64,000 nucleotides of DNA from Phyto melanocephala (GCA_941918925.1 OW799234.1:43616412-43680411), one strand, 5' to 3'. Shown: positions 32,376-45,982, counted from the first letter of the stretch. Made by a program: numbers and translations. Notes: generated from the letters alone by a model not told the origin.

Positions 32376-32761
32376 GAGAAGAACTTTTCTGCTCTTCCCT
32401 TGGCCACCTCCACGCCCTCCAAGAATAGATACCGGGAGGTCAACAAAATCCTTACTAAGCGTCAATTTGGTCAAGTGATTGAACCCAACCCCCTGAGAAC
32501 AGGCTAGATCGAAATTTTCGGCCCTACAACCTTTAAACACTGACCCTACTATCCCGGTTATTTACAGGGATAACAACGTGAGGGTGTCTGAATCTGAAAA
32601 GGTTTTTACAGAGTTTTCTACATTTATAACGGATTTTTTTACTAAGGATGGCTCTATGTCCCACCTACGTGTTTTGGACGACTTCAATAAGAAAATATCT
32701 AATGCTCTGTCGAATCTACGAGTCACTGGTGACCCGTCATCTACGCTTCCTTCTACCCAAT

Positions 32762-35575
32762 AATGAGAATACTTCAATACAACATTCAAAGTTTGAGATC
32801 TAACAGCACTGCTATTGAGTTTTACGTTAACAATCACAATATAGATGTATGCCTTTTTTCCGCTCAGATGGTTATGGTGGCTGTGTCATATGTGTGAGAA
32901 AATCTATACGTGCCAGAAGGATCAACTTTCCTGCTGTTCTGGATGTCATTATGGTCAAGACCACGAGCTTGGAGCAAAACCTTGTTTTTGTGTGAACTGG
33001 TACGTATACTATCCTATCTTAAGGGCATGCGCAATGTGGTCATGGAAGGTGATTTCAACGCTTGTCACTCTCTTTGGGGTGACAGTTTTGACTCGCCCCG
33101 TGGATCCCGTTTCACCGAAATTTTCAGCCAATCTGGCGTTGTTTGTTTGAATGCTAGGTATTTTACATTCCGCCCTCGTATACAAGAGGACCGTGGGTCT
33201 GTTCTGGACCTGAACTTCGTCAAACTGTCATCACTATCTGTCCGGTGGTGCACGAGGCCCATGTAGATTTGTGGCTCTCACCATTTTCCTATAATCATTG
33301 ATATTGACGCAGTTTTTGTTGCTCCTCGTACCATTTTATCCAAACGTAGACTTCTTGGGAATATTTCGAATCTATACCTCCAGCCTGACGCGACGTCGAT
33401 CGTTAAGGCATTTGAAATGGAAATTCCCAGTGTGACATTTAAATCTGATAAATATATTCCTAAGGTTTGGTAGAATGATGACCTGCTTCGTCTTTTTAGA
33501 AGATATGTAGCGGCTAGAAAAAAGGCTCAGAAGTATTCATCCTCGGGTAATCTTGAGGAGTGTATTTTAGCTGGGAAAGATTGGAAATCTGCTGTTAGGG
33601 ATGCTAAGAATAAAAGCTTTCAGAATAGGATAAATAAGGTGAACGATCAACCTAACACTGCTGCGGCGTGGAGTTTTGGTAATAGTCTTAAGAACCACAG
33701 GGTGAATAGATCATCTGCATGGGATGAGGGCAATAGCTTTCGATATTTGCAATATATGACCGACCAGGTTACGTCTAATTTTCAAACGTCCTTCGACAAA
33801 TTATCGAATTGTCCCTGCACTCCGTTATCTTACGATGAATTTGACAGCTTTAGACTCTAGGAAACGAGCCTCTGCGGGAGTTTGATAGAAGTTGTTGCAT
33901 CCATTGACATTAGCAATGCCTACGATTGCGTGAATGTTTCTATTTTCAGAAACATCCTAGTCCGTTGCTTTTTAACCTTTACACCACCAACCTTCACTTG
34001 ATTGAGGATAGTGACACATTTGTTTTTCAATATGCTGATGACTTCTTGATTATCTCTTCTCACCAATGTTTTGAACATGCTGTCTCCAACCTAAATTGTA
34101 AGATAGGTCAATTTCGCTCCATTTGCTCCTCTCTCAACCTGAGGTTGAACGCATCAAAAACCAAATGTATGTTTTTTGGCAGAAGGGCCAATTTTGACAG
34201 AACCTCTTTAGAGATGACTCCCCCATTGTCCAGGTTATCTCTCTTAAGTTCCTTGGTTTAACCATCAAGAATTCCTTAAGCGTCAGTGAACATTATGAGC
34301 GTGTTTTGAAGGAATCATCTACGGCTATTAATCTTCTGAAAAGCCCCACTAACATCAGAGGTGGTCTGAGACCGCACATTGCTGTGAAATTTTATCAGTC
34401 CTTTATCAGGGGTAAAATTTAAGATGCTAGATCAACTTCAGCTCATGCGCCTGTCTATGTAACAGGAAAATTCTGACCATTCAAAATACTACCCTCAGTC
34501 GATGTTTGGGTTTATGCCCCTTCACTCCTATTCAGGCCATTATTGTTTTGGCAGATGAAATGCCTCCACACGCCAGGGCAATTTATCTGGCTGCTAAGGA
34601 ACTGCTGAAATTAGCTTGTTTTAACCCATCCTTAATGGATCTGATCAGGTCAGCACCTTCACATCTTGTGAACAGTTACTACTTTGTCTATGGGAAATTT
34701 AGGATCATCTTTGACTTAATTCCTGCTATTGTGGTCTGCGAACCTCCTTGTAAACTGAAAATTGTTATTAAAACATTATTTAACAAAAGGGTTGGTGTCT
34801 CGAGGGAGTCTCTTATTGCTCACTATCAACCCACTTCTACAACTCCATAGGTTTCACTGCCGTGGCTTCGGATGCGTCAATTACTGACCGTGGCACCGGC
34901 TGTGCAGTTCTTTGTATTCGTACTGATCGGTTCTTTTTGCACAGAGTTTCCTACAGAGTATCGTCCCTTTCTGGCGAGCTAGTTGCCATAAAAAGGGCAA
35001 TAGATACTGCAATTGAGGACAAAGTCTCCCGTCTGGTTGTTTATACTGATAGCAGAAATGCCTGTACTTTATTAAGTCGCAGTAACTCTAAGAATCATTT
35101 GATTTCAAAAATTCATAGCTCTATTAGAGATTCCAACATTCTGGAGGTACACATTGTGTGGGTTCCTGCCCATGTTGGCATTAGTTTTAATAAGAGGGTA
35201 GATAATCTGGCGAAGGAGACTGTTGCCCTTGGGGACCGCTTGGATATTGGATTTCCCTTTAGGGATGCCCTTGGAAAAATCAGGGATACTTTGGAGAGAA
35301 TGGTTCGAGAAATATCGGTCTAGGTCTCAAATTTCCTGTCGGTTTTTTGCTTCCCTATTTCCTTCCATACCCATCAGACCGTGGTTCACTGTGTCTAAAT
35401 TGGATTCAACTGATACGAAAATCATTAATAGACTCCTATGCGGCCATTGTTATAGCGGCTTTTATCTTCACATGATACGTTGAAAATTAACGGATGTATG
35501 TGATTTTTGTAACATGACTGATAACACAGAACATCTCATCTCATGTTCGGAGTTTGCACAGCGTTAAATTCGAGA
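32762..35575 (+). pseudogene. I-like LINE ORF2: endonuclease, RT, RNase H
   Basis: The endonuclease starts MRILQYNIQSLRSNSTAIEF; MRNVVMEGDFNACHSLWGD near 33030-33080 is its catalytic GDFN region. RT shows FQYADDFLIISS (YADD box, about 34030) and LRLNASKTKCMFFGR. RNase H at 34862-35225 reads VASDASITDRGTGCAV, LSGELVAIKRAID and VVYTDSRNACTLL with HIVWVPAHVGI, retaining D, E, D and the late-helix region. A CDFCNMTDNTEHLISC motif closes the ORF at about 35565. Much of the RT finger region (33860-33950) is deleted and the frame is broken repeatedly. Confidence 0.85.
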
Positions 35576-35755
35576 AAGTAGGCATTTCTCAATGCCCAAC
35601 TTGAACTAGACATATTTTGACCAGCTATAAACACCAACTCTATTTGGTCTACTCTCGCCCTCCGCTACACGTTTGCTTATTGCTGTTATTCTAATTTATT
35701 TCAATCCGATACCCTGGCTCTATGGTTCTACGACCTTGCCATTAAAATAAAAAAA

Positions 35756-36112
35756 AACAAAGTGGCAACGACAAACGAATAGTAAGTCTAAGGTCACACA
35801 CGACGATTATAGTTGGGAAATTCTTGAGTTTATAGATTTTTTTACAGTTTAAGGTGAGGAAAACAAAAGGGCAAAATAATCGCCGGTACTCAGCTATTTA
35901 AAGCAATTTTTTTTGTTGTTGTTGAATATTTGACATTTCTTTTCATTCAGTTTCGCTTCTTGGTGTGTAAATAGTTTTAAATTTAAATTAAAAACGTCAC
36001 AAATTAAGCGTTTAAAATATTTAAAAATAAAAAAAAACACAAAAAAATATTTTATTGAAAAAATTTTAATTAAAAGCGTTTATTAAAATCAATAACATTA
36101 TCTTATGTACAT
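35756..36112. other. Unique sequence, possible promoter and 5' UTR
   Basis: No transposon signature. GCTATTTAAAGC (TATA-like, about 35895) and an arthropod initiator-like TCAGTTTCG (about 35948) lie upstream of a small plus-strand ORF. Inference from motifs only. Confidence 0.35.
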
Positions 36113-36313
36113 ATGTTTTTATTTCTATTATTGCTATTTACGGCTGAAGCACAAATGTCAAATTGTAAGAAAATAAAAGCTAAACAAAACAGAAAAATCG
36201 TCAAAGAAATTGTCGTGTGTAAACATAAAAGCAAGTTCAAAAGAATATATAAAAAAGTTGGGCAATTAAAGTCATCGTGTTGTCGCAACGAAGGCACCTT
36301 AATAAAATCCTAG
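36113..36313 (+). CDS. Possible small secreted cationic peptide (unrecognised)
   Basis: 66 codons starting MFLFLLLLFTAEAQ, which looks like a signal peptide (hydrophobic core, small residues before a possible cut after AEA). The remainder is highly basic, rich in Lys, with four cysteines (SNC, VVC, SSCC). An AATAAA overlaps the last codons. It lies in the one stretch of non-transposon sequence left of the pogo element. I recognise no family. A minus-strand frame of similar length overlaps it, so the ORF may be chance in biased sequence. Confidence 0.25.
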   Translation: MFLFLLLLFTAEAQMSNCKKIKAKQNRKIVKEIVVCKHKSKFKRIYKKVGQLKSSCCRNEGTLIKS

Positions 36314-36628
36314 GAACTTAAACTTCCATCGTTTCAAGTTCGAACACAAAAACACTTACAACATAGTAAAACCACTTCGAGATTTTTTCTTGAAAACAAG
36401 CAGCCGCTATTGATTTAATAGTAGTTTGACTACTAATAAAAATACGAATATATCGATGTATATCCTGTAGTATCTCAGTAGTATCATTTATTATCTATAA
36501 TAGCTCTTGGTTTTTAATTGCGCGATTTTATTAAAAGTAGATTTAAAAAAATAGTAAAATGTTATGAAACTTTAAAAATCATTTTACTCGGAACTATGTT
36601 TTTTTTTATTATGTCCTATTGAAGTAAA
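36314..36628. other. Unique sequence, nothing recognised
   Basis: AT-rich, no open frame or repeat recognised up to the TA target of the pogo-like element. Confidence 0.5.
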
Positions 36629-36630
36629 TA

Positions 36631-38143
36631 CAGTCGAACTTCTCTATAGCGAACTTCTCCATAACGAAATCTTCTCTATAACAAATAAAATTCGTGAACA
36701 CAACATTTTTGTAAGTATTTTCTTAAATTTTGATCTCCCTATAGCGAACTTCCCTATAGCGAAGTTCTCTCTGTAACGTACAATTTTTTAAGACCCAAAT
36801 AGAATTTTTCACACTAAATAATCTCTCTATTGCGAAGTTTTTAGCAATCGATTTTTTGTATCAATTAAGTCACAGAATATATAACTGTAAAAGACGTTAC
36901 ATTTTCAACGCTTGCTACGACTGTCACATAAAAAAGAAAACAGTTGCATAAGTTTACACACCTACGTACGTACGTATACAACATCTCGGTTTCAAGTGAT
37001 TTTTGTATTGATCGGACGTAAATTGAAAGATGGCAACACGTGAATGTCTATCGTTAGAACAAAAGTGTCTTATAATATCTGAAGTTGAGAAGGGCATAAA
37101 AAAAGAAGGGCATTGCTTTGGAGTTTCAAATTTCACCCACCACTCTCTCAACTATTTTAAAAAATAAAAACAAGATTGAAGAAGCTAGAAGCTCATCTAT
37201 TGCACATGGCAAATTTAGAAAAGCAAGCTATAATTATGTGGATAACAGCTGCAAGGCATAATAATATTCCTCTTTCCGGACCAATAATTCGAGAAAAGGC
37301 AATTGAAGTTGCAGAGTCATTGGGCCATTCCGATTTCATTGCGAGTGTCGGATGGCTTGATAAATTTAAAAGAACCCACAATATTGCTGGAAGAGTTGTC
37401 TGTGGAGAGAGCGGTGACATGAATATCCAAACTCGCAATGACTGGATTAATAACGTTTTGCCGAACATAATCGAACAATACGATCATAATGATTTATTTA
37501 ATGCAGACGAAACAGGCCTATTTTATAAATGCTTACCATCCCGAACTCTTGCATTTAAAAACGAAAAATGTGTTGGAGGAAAAAAGAGCAAGAATATAAT
37601 TACCGTAATGGTGGGTTCCAACATGACTGGGATAGAAAAACTTAAGCTGCTTGTTATTGGAAAGGCCAAAAATCCGCGCTACTTTAAGAGTCGTCAAAAT
37701 CTTGGAGTGACCTATGAGAGCAACCAAAAATCATGGATGACTACCGATTTATACGAGAAATGGCTCATAAGCCTAGACAAAAAATTTTCTTCTCAAAAGA
37801 GGAACATTCTGCTTTTTGTTGACAACTCTCCAAATCAATCAAATCAGTCCAAAATATCAATATTGTCTTCTTCCCTCCTTATCTCCCTCCTTATCATGAA
37901 GTCAATGTTCCAGTAACTATGAAAAAAATTTTCTCCAAATATAATTTTTTTCTACATATGTATGTATTAACAAAAAAAATTAATGTGTTCATGTAAAAAC
38001 CATTTTTTTTTTGTCTTAATAAATATATTTTCTACATAAAAAAAATTTTGTCAAAACTTTTTGCAGTTTCTCTGTAACGAATTTTCTCTATAACGTAGAA
38101 ATTTTACGGTCTCCAACTGCTACGTTATAGAGAAGTTCGACTG
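36631..38143 (+). mobile_element. pogo/Tigger-like DNA transposon (1.5 kb)
   Basis: Starts CAGTCGAACTTCTCTATAGC after TA and ends GTTATAGAGAAGTTCGACTG before TA (38144-38145). The motif TCTCTATAGCGAA is repeated several times inside the left end and TCTCTATAACG inside the right, as in Tigger elements, which have repeated subterminal transposase sites. Confidence 0.93.
37030..37940 (+). pseudogene. pogo/Tigger-like transposase (CENP-B type), truncated
   Basis: ATG at 37030 opens a psq-type helix-turn-helix (LSLEQKCLIISEVEKG) that is frameshifted after about 25 codons. From 37176 a 246-codon frame encodes the CENP-B/Tc5 DNA-binding region (IIMWITAARHNNIPLSGPII, ESLGHSDFIASVGWLDKFKR) and the DDE domain: FNADETGLFYKCLPSRTLAF (first Asp), then NILLFVDNSPNQ (second Asp). 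Just after it the frame shifts again, and the sequence ends before the third acidic residue, so the 3' third of the gene is deleted. It cannot be active. Confidence 0.9.
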
Positions 38144-38145
38144 TA

Positions 38146-38584
38146 TATATGTATGTATATAAATATATGATACTTACTGATAATATCTAGATTTAAAAGA
38201 AAAACATTTTTTTTTAAATATTTCATTAACCACTCTTTTGTTCGCATCATTTACCAATAATTGTTAAAATAATACAGTAAACGTATGTACACAGAAGTAA
38301 ATCGAAGATTACAGCCATCTTTGAATATACACAGATACACATACATACATTTATTTAGTGAAATGTTGTCTTTAATAAAAACTTGTGTGTTTTTATATAC
38401 ATAGGTACTCTAAAGTAGTCAGAAAACTTCCAAGTTTTAAATATAGTGTTTGCAAATAAAATTAAATTAGTACAATAACATTTCGTTGGTCATTAAAAGA
38501 ACAAATGTAACTTAATATACACATAAGAATATGCAAAATTTATTACGTAAATCTAATTTGACTAGAAGTTGAGGCAAACAAATA
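38146..38584. other. Intergenic sequence and RNF121 3' flank
   Basis: No gene. AT-rich with ATACATACAT microsatellite. On the minus strand an AATAAA (about 38540) lies some 45 bases past the RNF121 stop and may serve as its poly(A) signal. Confidence 0.5.
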
Positions 38585-40795
<2,211 letters not shown>

Positions 40796-40940
40796 CTAAA
40801 AGAAATAATTTTAATGTAAAAATTTATTATTATTATTATACATACTACAAATAAGAGTGATATGATTTCTTAAAAAAACACACTTATTGTTAAGGAAATT
40901 TAAAAGTTTTTTTGTTTATTGTAAAGTACAATCGATACAA

Positions 40941-41450
40941 TTAAGTTTTAAATAAAACGTCACTCAAATGGCCTCCACGACTTCTTCTGCAGGAACGAAT
41001 TCGATGAACCCAATTTTCGAGCATTTTTTCCACCAAATCAAGTCGTGTGTCATGAATGGCACGTTCAATATTGACTTGTAAAACTTGAAGCGAGTCTAGT
41101 TTATTTCGAAAGATCAATGACTTCAAATAACCTCACAAGAAATAGTCTAATGGTGTTAAATCACAACTTATTGGAGGTCATTCAATATCAAAACTTCTGG
41201 AAATAATTGAATCTCAAAACTTTTCGCGCAATAATTTAATTATTGAATTTGCTGTGAAGCACGTAGTCCCGTCTTGTTGGAACCAAGTGTTGTCAAGATG
41301 AACTTCTTCCAATTTCGGCCATAAAAAGTTGGTTATCATATATATATATACCGCTCTCTATTGACAGAAACAGTATTACCAGCTTCATTTCGCAAGAAGT
41401 ACGGACTAGGAATTCTAAAACCGATATATCGATTCTTATTTACGAGTATC
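40941..41450 (-). pseudogene. DD41D mariner transposase C-terminal remnant
   Basis: Minus-strand frames give RERYIYIYDNQLFM, a decayed QQDG region and, from 41126, SLIFRNKLDSLQVLQVNIER to LENWVHRIRSCRRSRGGHLS, equivalent to the C-terminus of the transposase at 23868-24569. Stops and frameshifts throughout. Probably inside intron 1 of RNF121. Confidence 0.8.
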
Positions 41451-42251
41451 GCTTTTAGTATGTTTTTCGATATTTTTAAAGCTCTATAAATTTTAGACTT
41501 TTTTGAACAATACTGGCTGGCATCACCGCATGCATCATACTTATGTTTTTCACCATCATTTTTATACCCTTCACACAGTGAAAAAGGGTATATATAGGTT
41601 TGTCATTCCGTGTGAAATTTCTACAATTTTCATTTCCGACCCCATAAAGTATATATTTTCTGAAAGCTTATGAATAGGGAAGTCGATTAAGCCCTGTCAG
41701 TCTGTCCGTCTGTCCGTGTGTATGTTGAAATCAACTTTTTGAAGCCCCCCGACATAGGTTGGACCCGGGTAAGGTATTAAAATATCAGAAATATTCGGGA
41801 GTAGATCGGTATTGAAAATCAGAAACATCGGTACATAAACAACTGAGATATGAGCAAAAACCCACGACCACCTCGATTTTCTTTTCACAAAAACAACATT
41901 ACAACAACAACATACATACATACAAACGTGTATACTGGTTAGGGAAAACGTGGCATCGAATCCCAGCTGAGCCAAAAAAATTTTTTTTTTAATTTTTTTT
42001 TAATTTTTTTTTTTATTTTTTTTTTATTTTTTTTTTATTTTTTTTTTATTTTTTATTTAATATATTATATATATTTTTATTATTATTTTTTTTTTTTAAT
42101 TTTTTTTTTTTTTAATTTGTTTTTATTTTTTTTTTGTTTTATATATATTATATATGTATATAATAATTTTTTTTTTTAATTTTTTTTTTTAAATTTTTTT
42201 TTTTTTAATTTTTTTTTTATTTTTTTTTTTTTTTTTGTTTTTTTAACATAC

Positions 42252-43899
42252 AGTGGCTCACAGCTTATTTTATGCAGTGCATTTTTTTATTTTTAAAGCT
42301 CTGTATAAACAAAACTAAAAGGAACTTTAAAAAGAACTTGGAATCATTTTAAAGACGAAACGCTATTATTTAACAAAAAAATATCATGTTCTGCAAAAGT
42401 TTACGTTTTAACCATTTAAAAGTAAAAAATCAAAATAATGTCCTTAATTTTATCTCACAGCTTGTTTTATGCAGTTATTTTCTACTGTAACGGTACTTGA
42501 ATGCAACTTTGTTGTTTTTTTTTTCATTATTTTTTTTAAATCTAGTAATGTTTTGCGTTGAATTGTTAGTCTGATTTAATTATATAAAGTGTCAATTAAG
42601 AAAAATTGAGATGAGTCCGCGAACAACGATAGAGCAGCGAAAATTGGTTTTAAACCATTTTAAAAAAGGCCACTCTCAGCGAAAAATAGCAGAAATGGTT
42701 AATATTAATGCTCCCACAGTTCAAAAAATCATTAAGCGCTTCATCCGTGAAAATCGGGTTCATAACAAAGGCAGAAAACCACCAAATAAATTTTTTACGG
42801 AACATGACGAGCGACATATTTTGAGAAAAATAAGGGCGAACCAAAGCTCTCAGCTCCAAAATTGACGTTTGAAGTTAAAGCTGAACTGGGCAAACAATGT
42901 TGCGTGGAAACTGTTCGTCGCGTCTTGCGCCAACATGATTTTAATGACCGAGTTGCACGCAAGAAACCGTTTATTAACCCGAAAAATAGGCTATGGAGGC
43001 TAAATTGCCCCAAGGAGCACGTCTCAAGAGAATCTGCATTTTGGAATTCGGTCATCTTTGCAGATGAATCTAAGTTTAACCTATTTGGTTCCAATGGCAT
43101 GTCGTATGTATGGCGGAAACCAAATACAGAACTCAACAAAGAAAACCTTAAAGCAACAGTAAAGCATGGGGGTCGCAGTGTCATGGTTTGGGCCTGTATG
43201 TCGGCTGCTGGTACTGGAAAATTAACTTTTATTGAAACAACCATGGATAAATTTAAGTACCTCCAGATACTTAAAGACAACTTGTTGGAGAGCGCTGAGA
43301 ACCTGGGTATAAAATCCGATTTTCGATTTTACCAGGATAACGATCCAAAACACAAAACGGGTATTGTGCAAACTTGGCTGATATATAACTGCCCACATTT
43401 GATGACACCGCCAGCACAGTCGCCAGACCTTAATGCTATAGAGAATTTATGGTCGATGTTAGAAAATAAAATAAGAAAACACAAAATTTCAAGCAAAAAC
43501 TATTTGAAACAAGCTTTTTTGAGGGAGTGGGCAAATATTTCGCCAGATGTTACACAAAAACTGGTCAATTCTATGCCAAATCATCTTAAATCTGTAATAG
43601 ATAACAAAGGCTATCACACAAAATATTAAATTGGTTAATTTCCAGTTTTATTTTGATCTTCTGAAAACCATACGTGCCTGCATACAATAAGCTGTGAGAT
43701 GAAAAAAAGGAGTGTTTTCTGTTTTTTTAGTTGTAATATATTAAAATGTACATTTTTGAAATAAATGAAATTTTTTTGTTAAATAATAAGGTTTCCCTTT
43801 TTAATGACATGAACTTCAGTTTTCAGTTCCTGTTAGTTTTTTTTTTACAGAGCTTTAAAAATAAAAAAGTGCACTGCATAAAATAAGCTGTGAGCCACT
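42252..43899 (+). mobile_element. Tc1-like transposon, nearly intact (1.65 kb)
   Basis: TA at both edges; ends CAGTGGCTCACAGCTTATTT and AAATAAGCTGTGAGCCACTG. The inverted ends carry a second matching stretch (TTTTTAAAGCTCTGTA / CAGAGCTTTAAAAA), and internal copies of CTCACAGCTT occur near 42450 and 43690, giving an IR/DR-like layout with two transposase sites per end. It carries one transposase gene broken by a single frameshift. Confidence 0.94.
42611..43629 (+). pseudogene. Tc1-like DD34E transposase with one frameshift
   Basis: The first frame (42611-42865) encodes the paired-like N-terminus: RTTIEQRKLVLNHFKKGHSQ with a helix-turn-helix (RKIAEMVNINAPTVQKIIKR) and the GRKPPNKF linker. The second frame (42862-43629, 255 codons) encodes the catalytic domain: VIFADESKFNLFG (first Asp), FYQDNDPKHKTGIVQ (second Asp) and SPDLNAIENLWSMLE (Glu); 34 residues separate Asp and Glu. 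A one-base loss near 42842 shifts the frame. All catalytic residues and the C-terminus are present, so decay is recent. Confidence 0.93.
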
Positions 43900-43990
43900 G
43901 TACGTACGTGAATTTACTGTTATTGCATGACTACACGTTGTGAAGGGTATATAAGATTCGGCACGGCCGAATATAGCGCTTTTACTTGTT

Positions 43991-44880
43991 TTATGACATC
44001 TCGCTTAGACATTCCTATTTTAAATTTAGTCCGTCAAATGACGCATCAATCTTCTCCTTTGTCCACTTTAGGGCTTCTTGTAAGAAAAAATAGAAAAAAA
44101 TATTTTTCTTTAAAAAGCCACCATATTGGTGGCCAGTATGAACTAAGGTTCAAGCGTATTCGTTTTACTTCTAGCATAACAGCTGCCTCAAACGCTATAT
44201 TAAAAATAAGCGATATTATTCGCTCAGAACATAAGTAGTAAGAGGAAACAAGTTTCTCCCGCTTTGAGGTCTGCTAAAAGAAGCGGATTGACAGGGGATC
44301 ACATAAAGCAAAGAGTACTTCTGATGTCCATATCCGATGAGTACTGGTTTTGAAAATATGTAAGCGTAAGGTGATGGTTTCGTAACTTATTTGATGCCAT
44401 TTAAAATGTTTCCGTTTATTCTTTTTATAGCTTTAATAAGTATGGCGAGCTGACAATATTTTTTGTGGATTTTTTTTCTATTGTTTGCGGAAATAAATAT
44501 TTTAAATAATATAATAAGTTTGTATATACATATATGTATGTGTTATGTGTATTTAATTTTTTAACTTGCAATATTTTAACAACATTTTTAGGTAAATACG
44601 TTTTGATATATCGAAATATTGATGTTTTTAAAAATTATATATCCATACTGTTGTTTTTAGGAAATCATATCACTCTTTTTGGAAAATCTTTTACAACTGT
44701 GTATTGATGACTTAAAATTTGTGGTAAAAAAAACATCTTAACAAAATACTGTTGAGCTATTGTTGAAAGGATTTTTTAAAGTAATAAAAAATCGTCGAAA
44801 AAATTTAAAAGCTAAATAAAAAAAAACGATTTTAACATTCATTAAATTTATTTTTTTAAATAGTTTTATTACATCAATGT
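43991..44880. other. No recognisable gene
   Basis: AT-rich sequence with a plus-strand frame at 43927-44238 that starts inside the DINE end and has no family resemblance I can name. RNF121 exon 1 was looked for here on the minus strand without success. Confidence 0.4.
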
Positions 44881-44884
44881 TTAA

Positions 44885-45050
44885 ATATGATTTTGGTCAT
44901 GTGTACGCCACCTGGACTTCTATTTTCACACACCCTAACGAGTTGAATATTCGTATTACTTGATCGCGTCTGGTTTATCAGCATAAACCTGGGAGTTTAC
45001 GTATACCCAGTTAAAATAATCTTATGGCGTTAAATAATATGTATAAGAAT
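44885..45050 (-). pseudogene. DD41D mariner fragment
   Basis: GGTTTATCAGCATAAACCTG followed by GGGAGTTTACGTATACCCAG matches the stretch around 24030-24060 that encodes the WGYVKSLVYADKPATI part of the mariner transposase. Short and degenerate. Confidence 0.65.
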
Positions 45051-45522
45051 GTTTAAAAAATTTAATTAAAGCCTGTTTAAAGTTTGAATATTAGTTTTAA
45101 TATGAATGACTTATAATAATAATAACATTAAAAAAAGAGGATCTTAAAAATACAATAAAAACACGGCGCTAGGTGCTAAATAGAAACATTGTTAAACAAC
45201 TACCATTTTGTTAAAATTATGTGACAAAATGAAACTATGTATATTTGCAAAATTACTTAAGCGACATCTTAATCCAGCAAAAAATTGGAAGTAGTGTAAA
45301 GTGAATAACATTTTCAAAACTTCTAAACCAATAGTATAAAATTCATTCTAAATGACCCACTAAATACGAAATAATTTGTCATAAATGATGTGCTTAAAAG
45401 TGAATGTAACATAATGCAATATACATTAAACAATTCATGTAAACAAACAAAATCAACTCATAAAACGTCTGAAACTTTTCACAAAATATGCATTTGTCCT
45501 ATGCACTTATTAGAATGGAGTC
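45051..45522. other. No gene recognised
   Basis: AT-rich single-copy-looking sequence; nothing identified on either strand. Confidence 0.5.
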
Positions 45523-45657
45523 CAGGGTATCAATTCTCGTTCTATGAAACTATGAAATGAAAAGTTTTTGTGTGTAATATCATATGGTACCACCATATCC
45601 TTTGCTATACAAAAACTTTTTCATTCACAGTTTCACAGAACGAGAATTGAGCCCCTG
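45523..45657. mobile_element. Foldback MITE-like hairpin (about 135 bp)
   Basis: CAGGGTATCAATTCTCGTTC at the left and its near complement GAACGAGAATTGAGCCCCTG at the right enclose further pairing (GAAACTATGAAATGAAAAG with CTTTTTCATTCACAGTTTC). Nearly the whole element folds into one hairpin. No clear target duplication. Family unknown. Confidence 0.75.
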
Positions 45658-45749
45658 TTCATTAATATATTTATGTAAAACATAATCTCCAAAGACACCC
45701 TAATGTTAAAATCATGTTGTTTTCACCCAAATTTAAACACTTCGTCACC

Positions 45750-45900
45750 AGTTGAACCCCTGCAAATTCACTTTGTCATAGATTTTTTTGCTCGCATTCT
45801 ATATTTAAATTTTCAATAAAAAGTACTGAGTTAAATTGTTAATATTTACACACAACACTCGTAGTTCTGATCAAAAGAGTGCTGATAATAAAAAAACAGA
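45750..45900. repeat. Dispersed repeat shared with 13520 and 59490-59610
   Basis: GAACCCCTGCAAATTCACTT recurs near 13520. Further right, CTGATCAAAAGAGTGCTGAT and the preceding AAAAGTACTGAGTTAAATTG recur inverted at about 59510-59600, inside the Polinton polymerase insertion. Confidence 0.65.
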
Positions 45901-45982
45901 AATGAAAGTCTCAGAAAAATAAAAAACTCCAAAGAGTTTTATTTTAGAGTGGTAGTGCCTAACATTGATCTTGGTTTTGGAT

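Larger units (their letters stand above)
30840..35755 (+). mobile_element. I-clade-like LINE with RNase H, decayed
   Basis: A 5' region (about 30840-31330), ORF1 with zinc knuckles, and ORF2 with endonuclease, RT, RNase H and a C-terminal CCHC-like motif, ending in an A-rich tail at about 35745-35755. An RNase H domain inside ORF2 is characteristic of the I group of non-LTR elements. Many frameshifts make it inactive. Confidence 0.85.
41561..43990 (+). mobile_element. DINE-1/INE-1-like element, copy I, containing a Tc1 element
   Basis: Starts TTTATACCCTTCACACAGTG, with the full left part to CCCAGCTGAGCCAAAAAAAT and a long T-rich core. It is interrupted at a TA by the Tc1-like element (42252-43899) and resumes CGTGAATTTACTGTTATTGC through GTGAAGGGTATATAAG, the hairpin and ATAGCGCTTTTACTTGTT. 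The part without the Tc1 element is about 780 bp. Confidence 0.9.

Noticed and set aside
36113..36313. Antimicrobial peptide assignment for the small ORF
   Set aside because: Cysteine spacing matches no family I know; kept only as a low-confidence candidate.
37030..37940. Domesticated CENP-B-like host gene
   Set aside because: It retains pogo terminal repeats and a TA duplication, and is frameshifted and truncated, so it is a decayed transposon.
42795..43280. Minus-strand 161-codon ORF
   Set aside because: Antisense to the Tc1 transposase catalytic domain; no protein-like features.
43991..44880. RNF121 first exon on the minus strand
   Set aside because: No frame resembling the Glu/His-rich N-terminus and first membrane segment was found.
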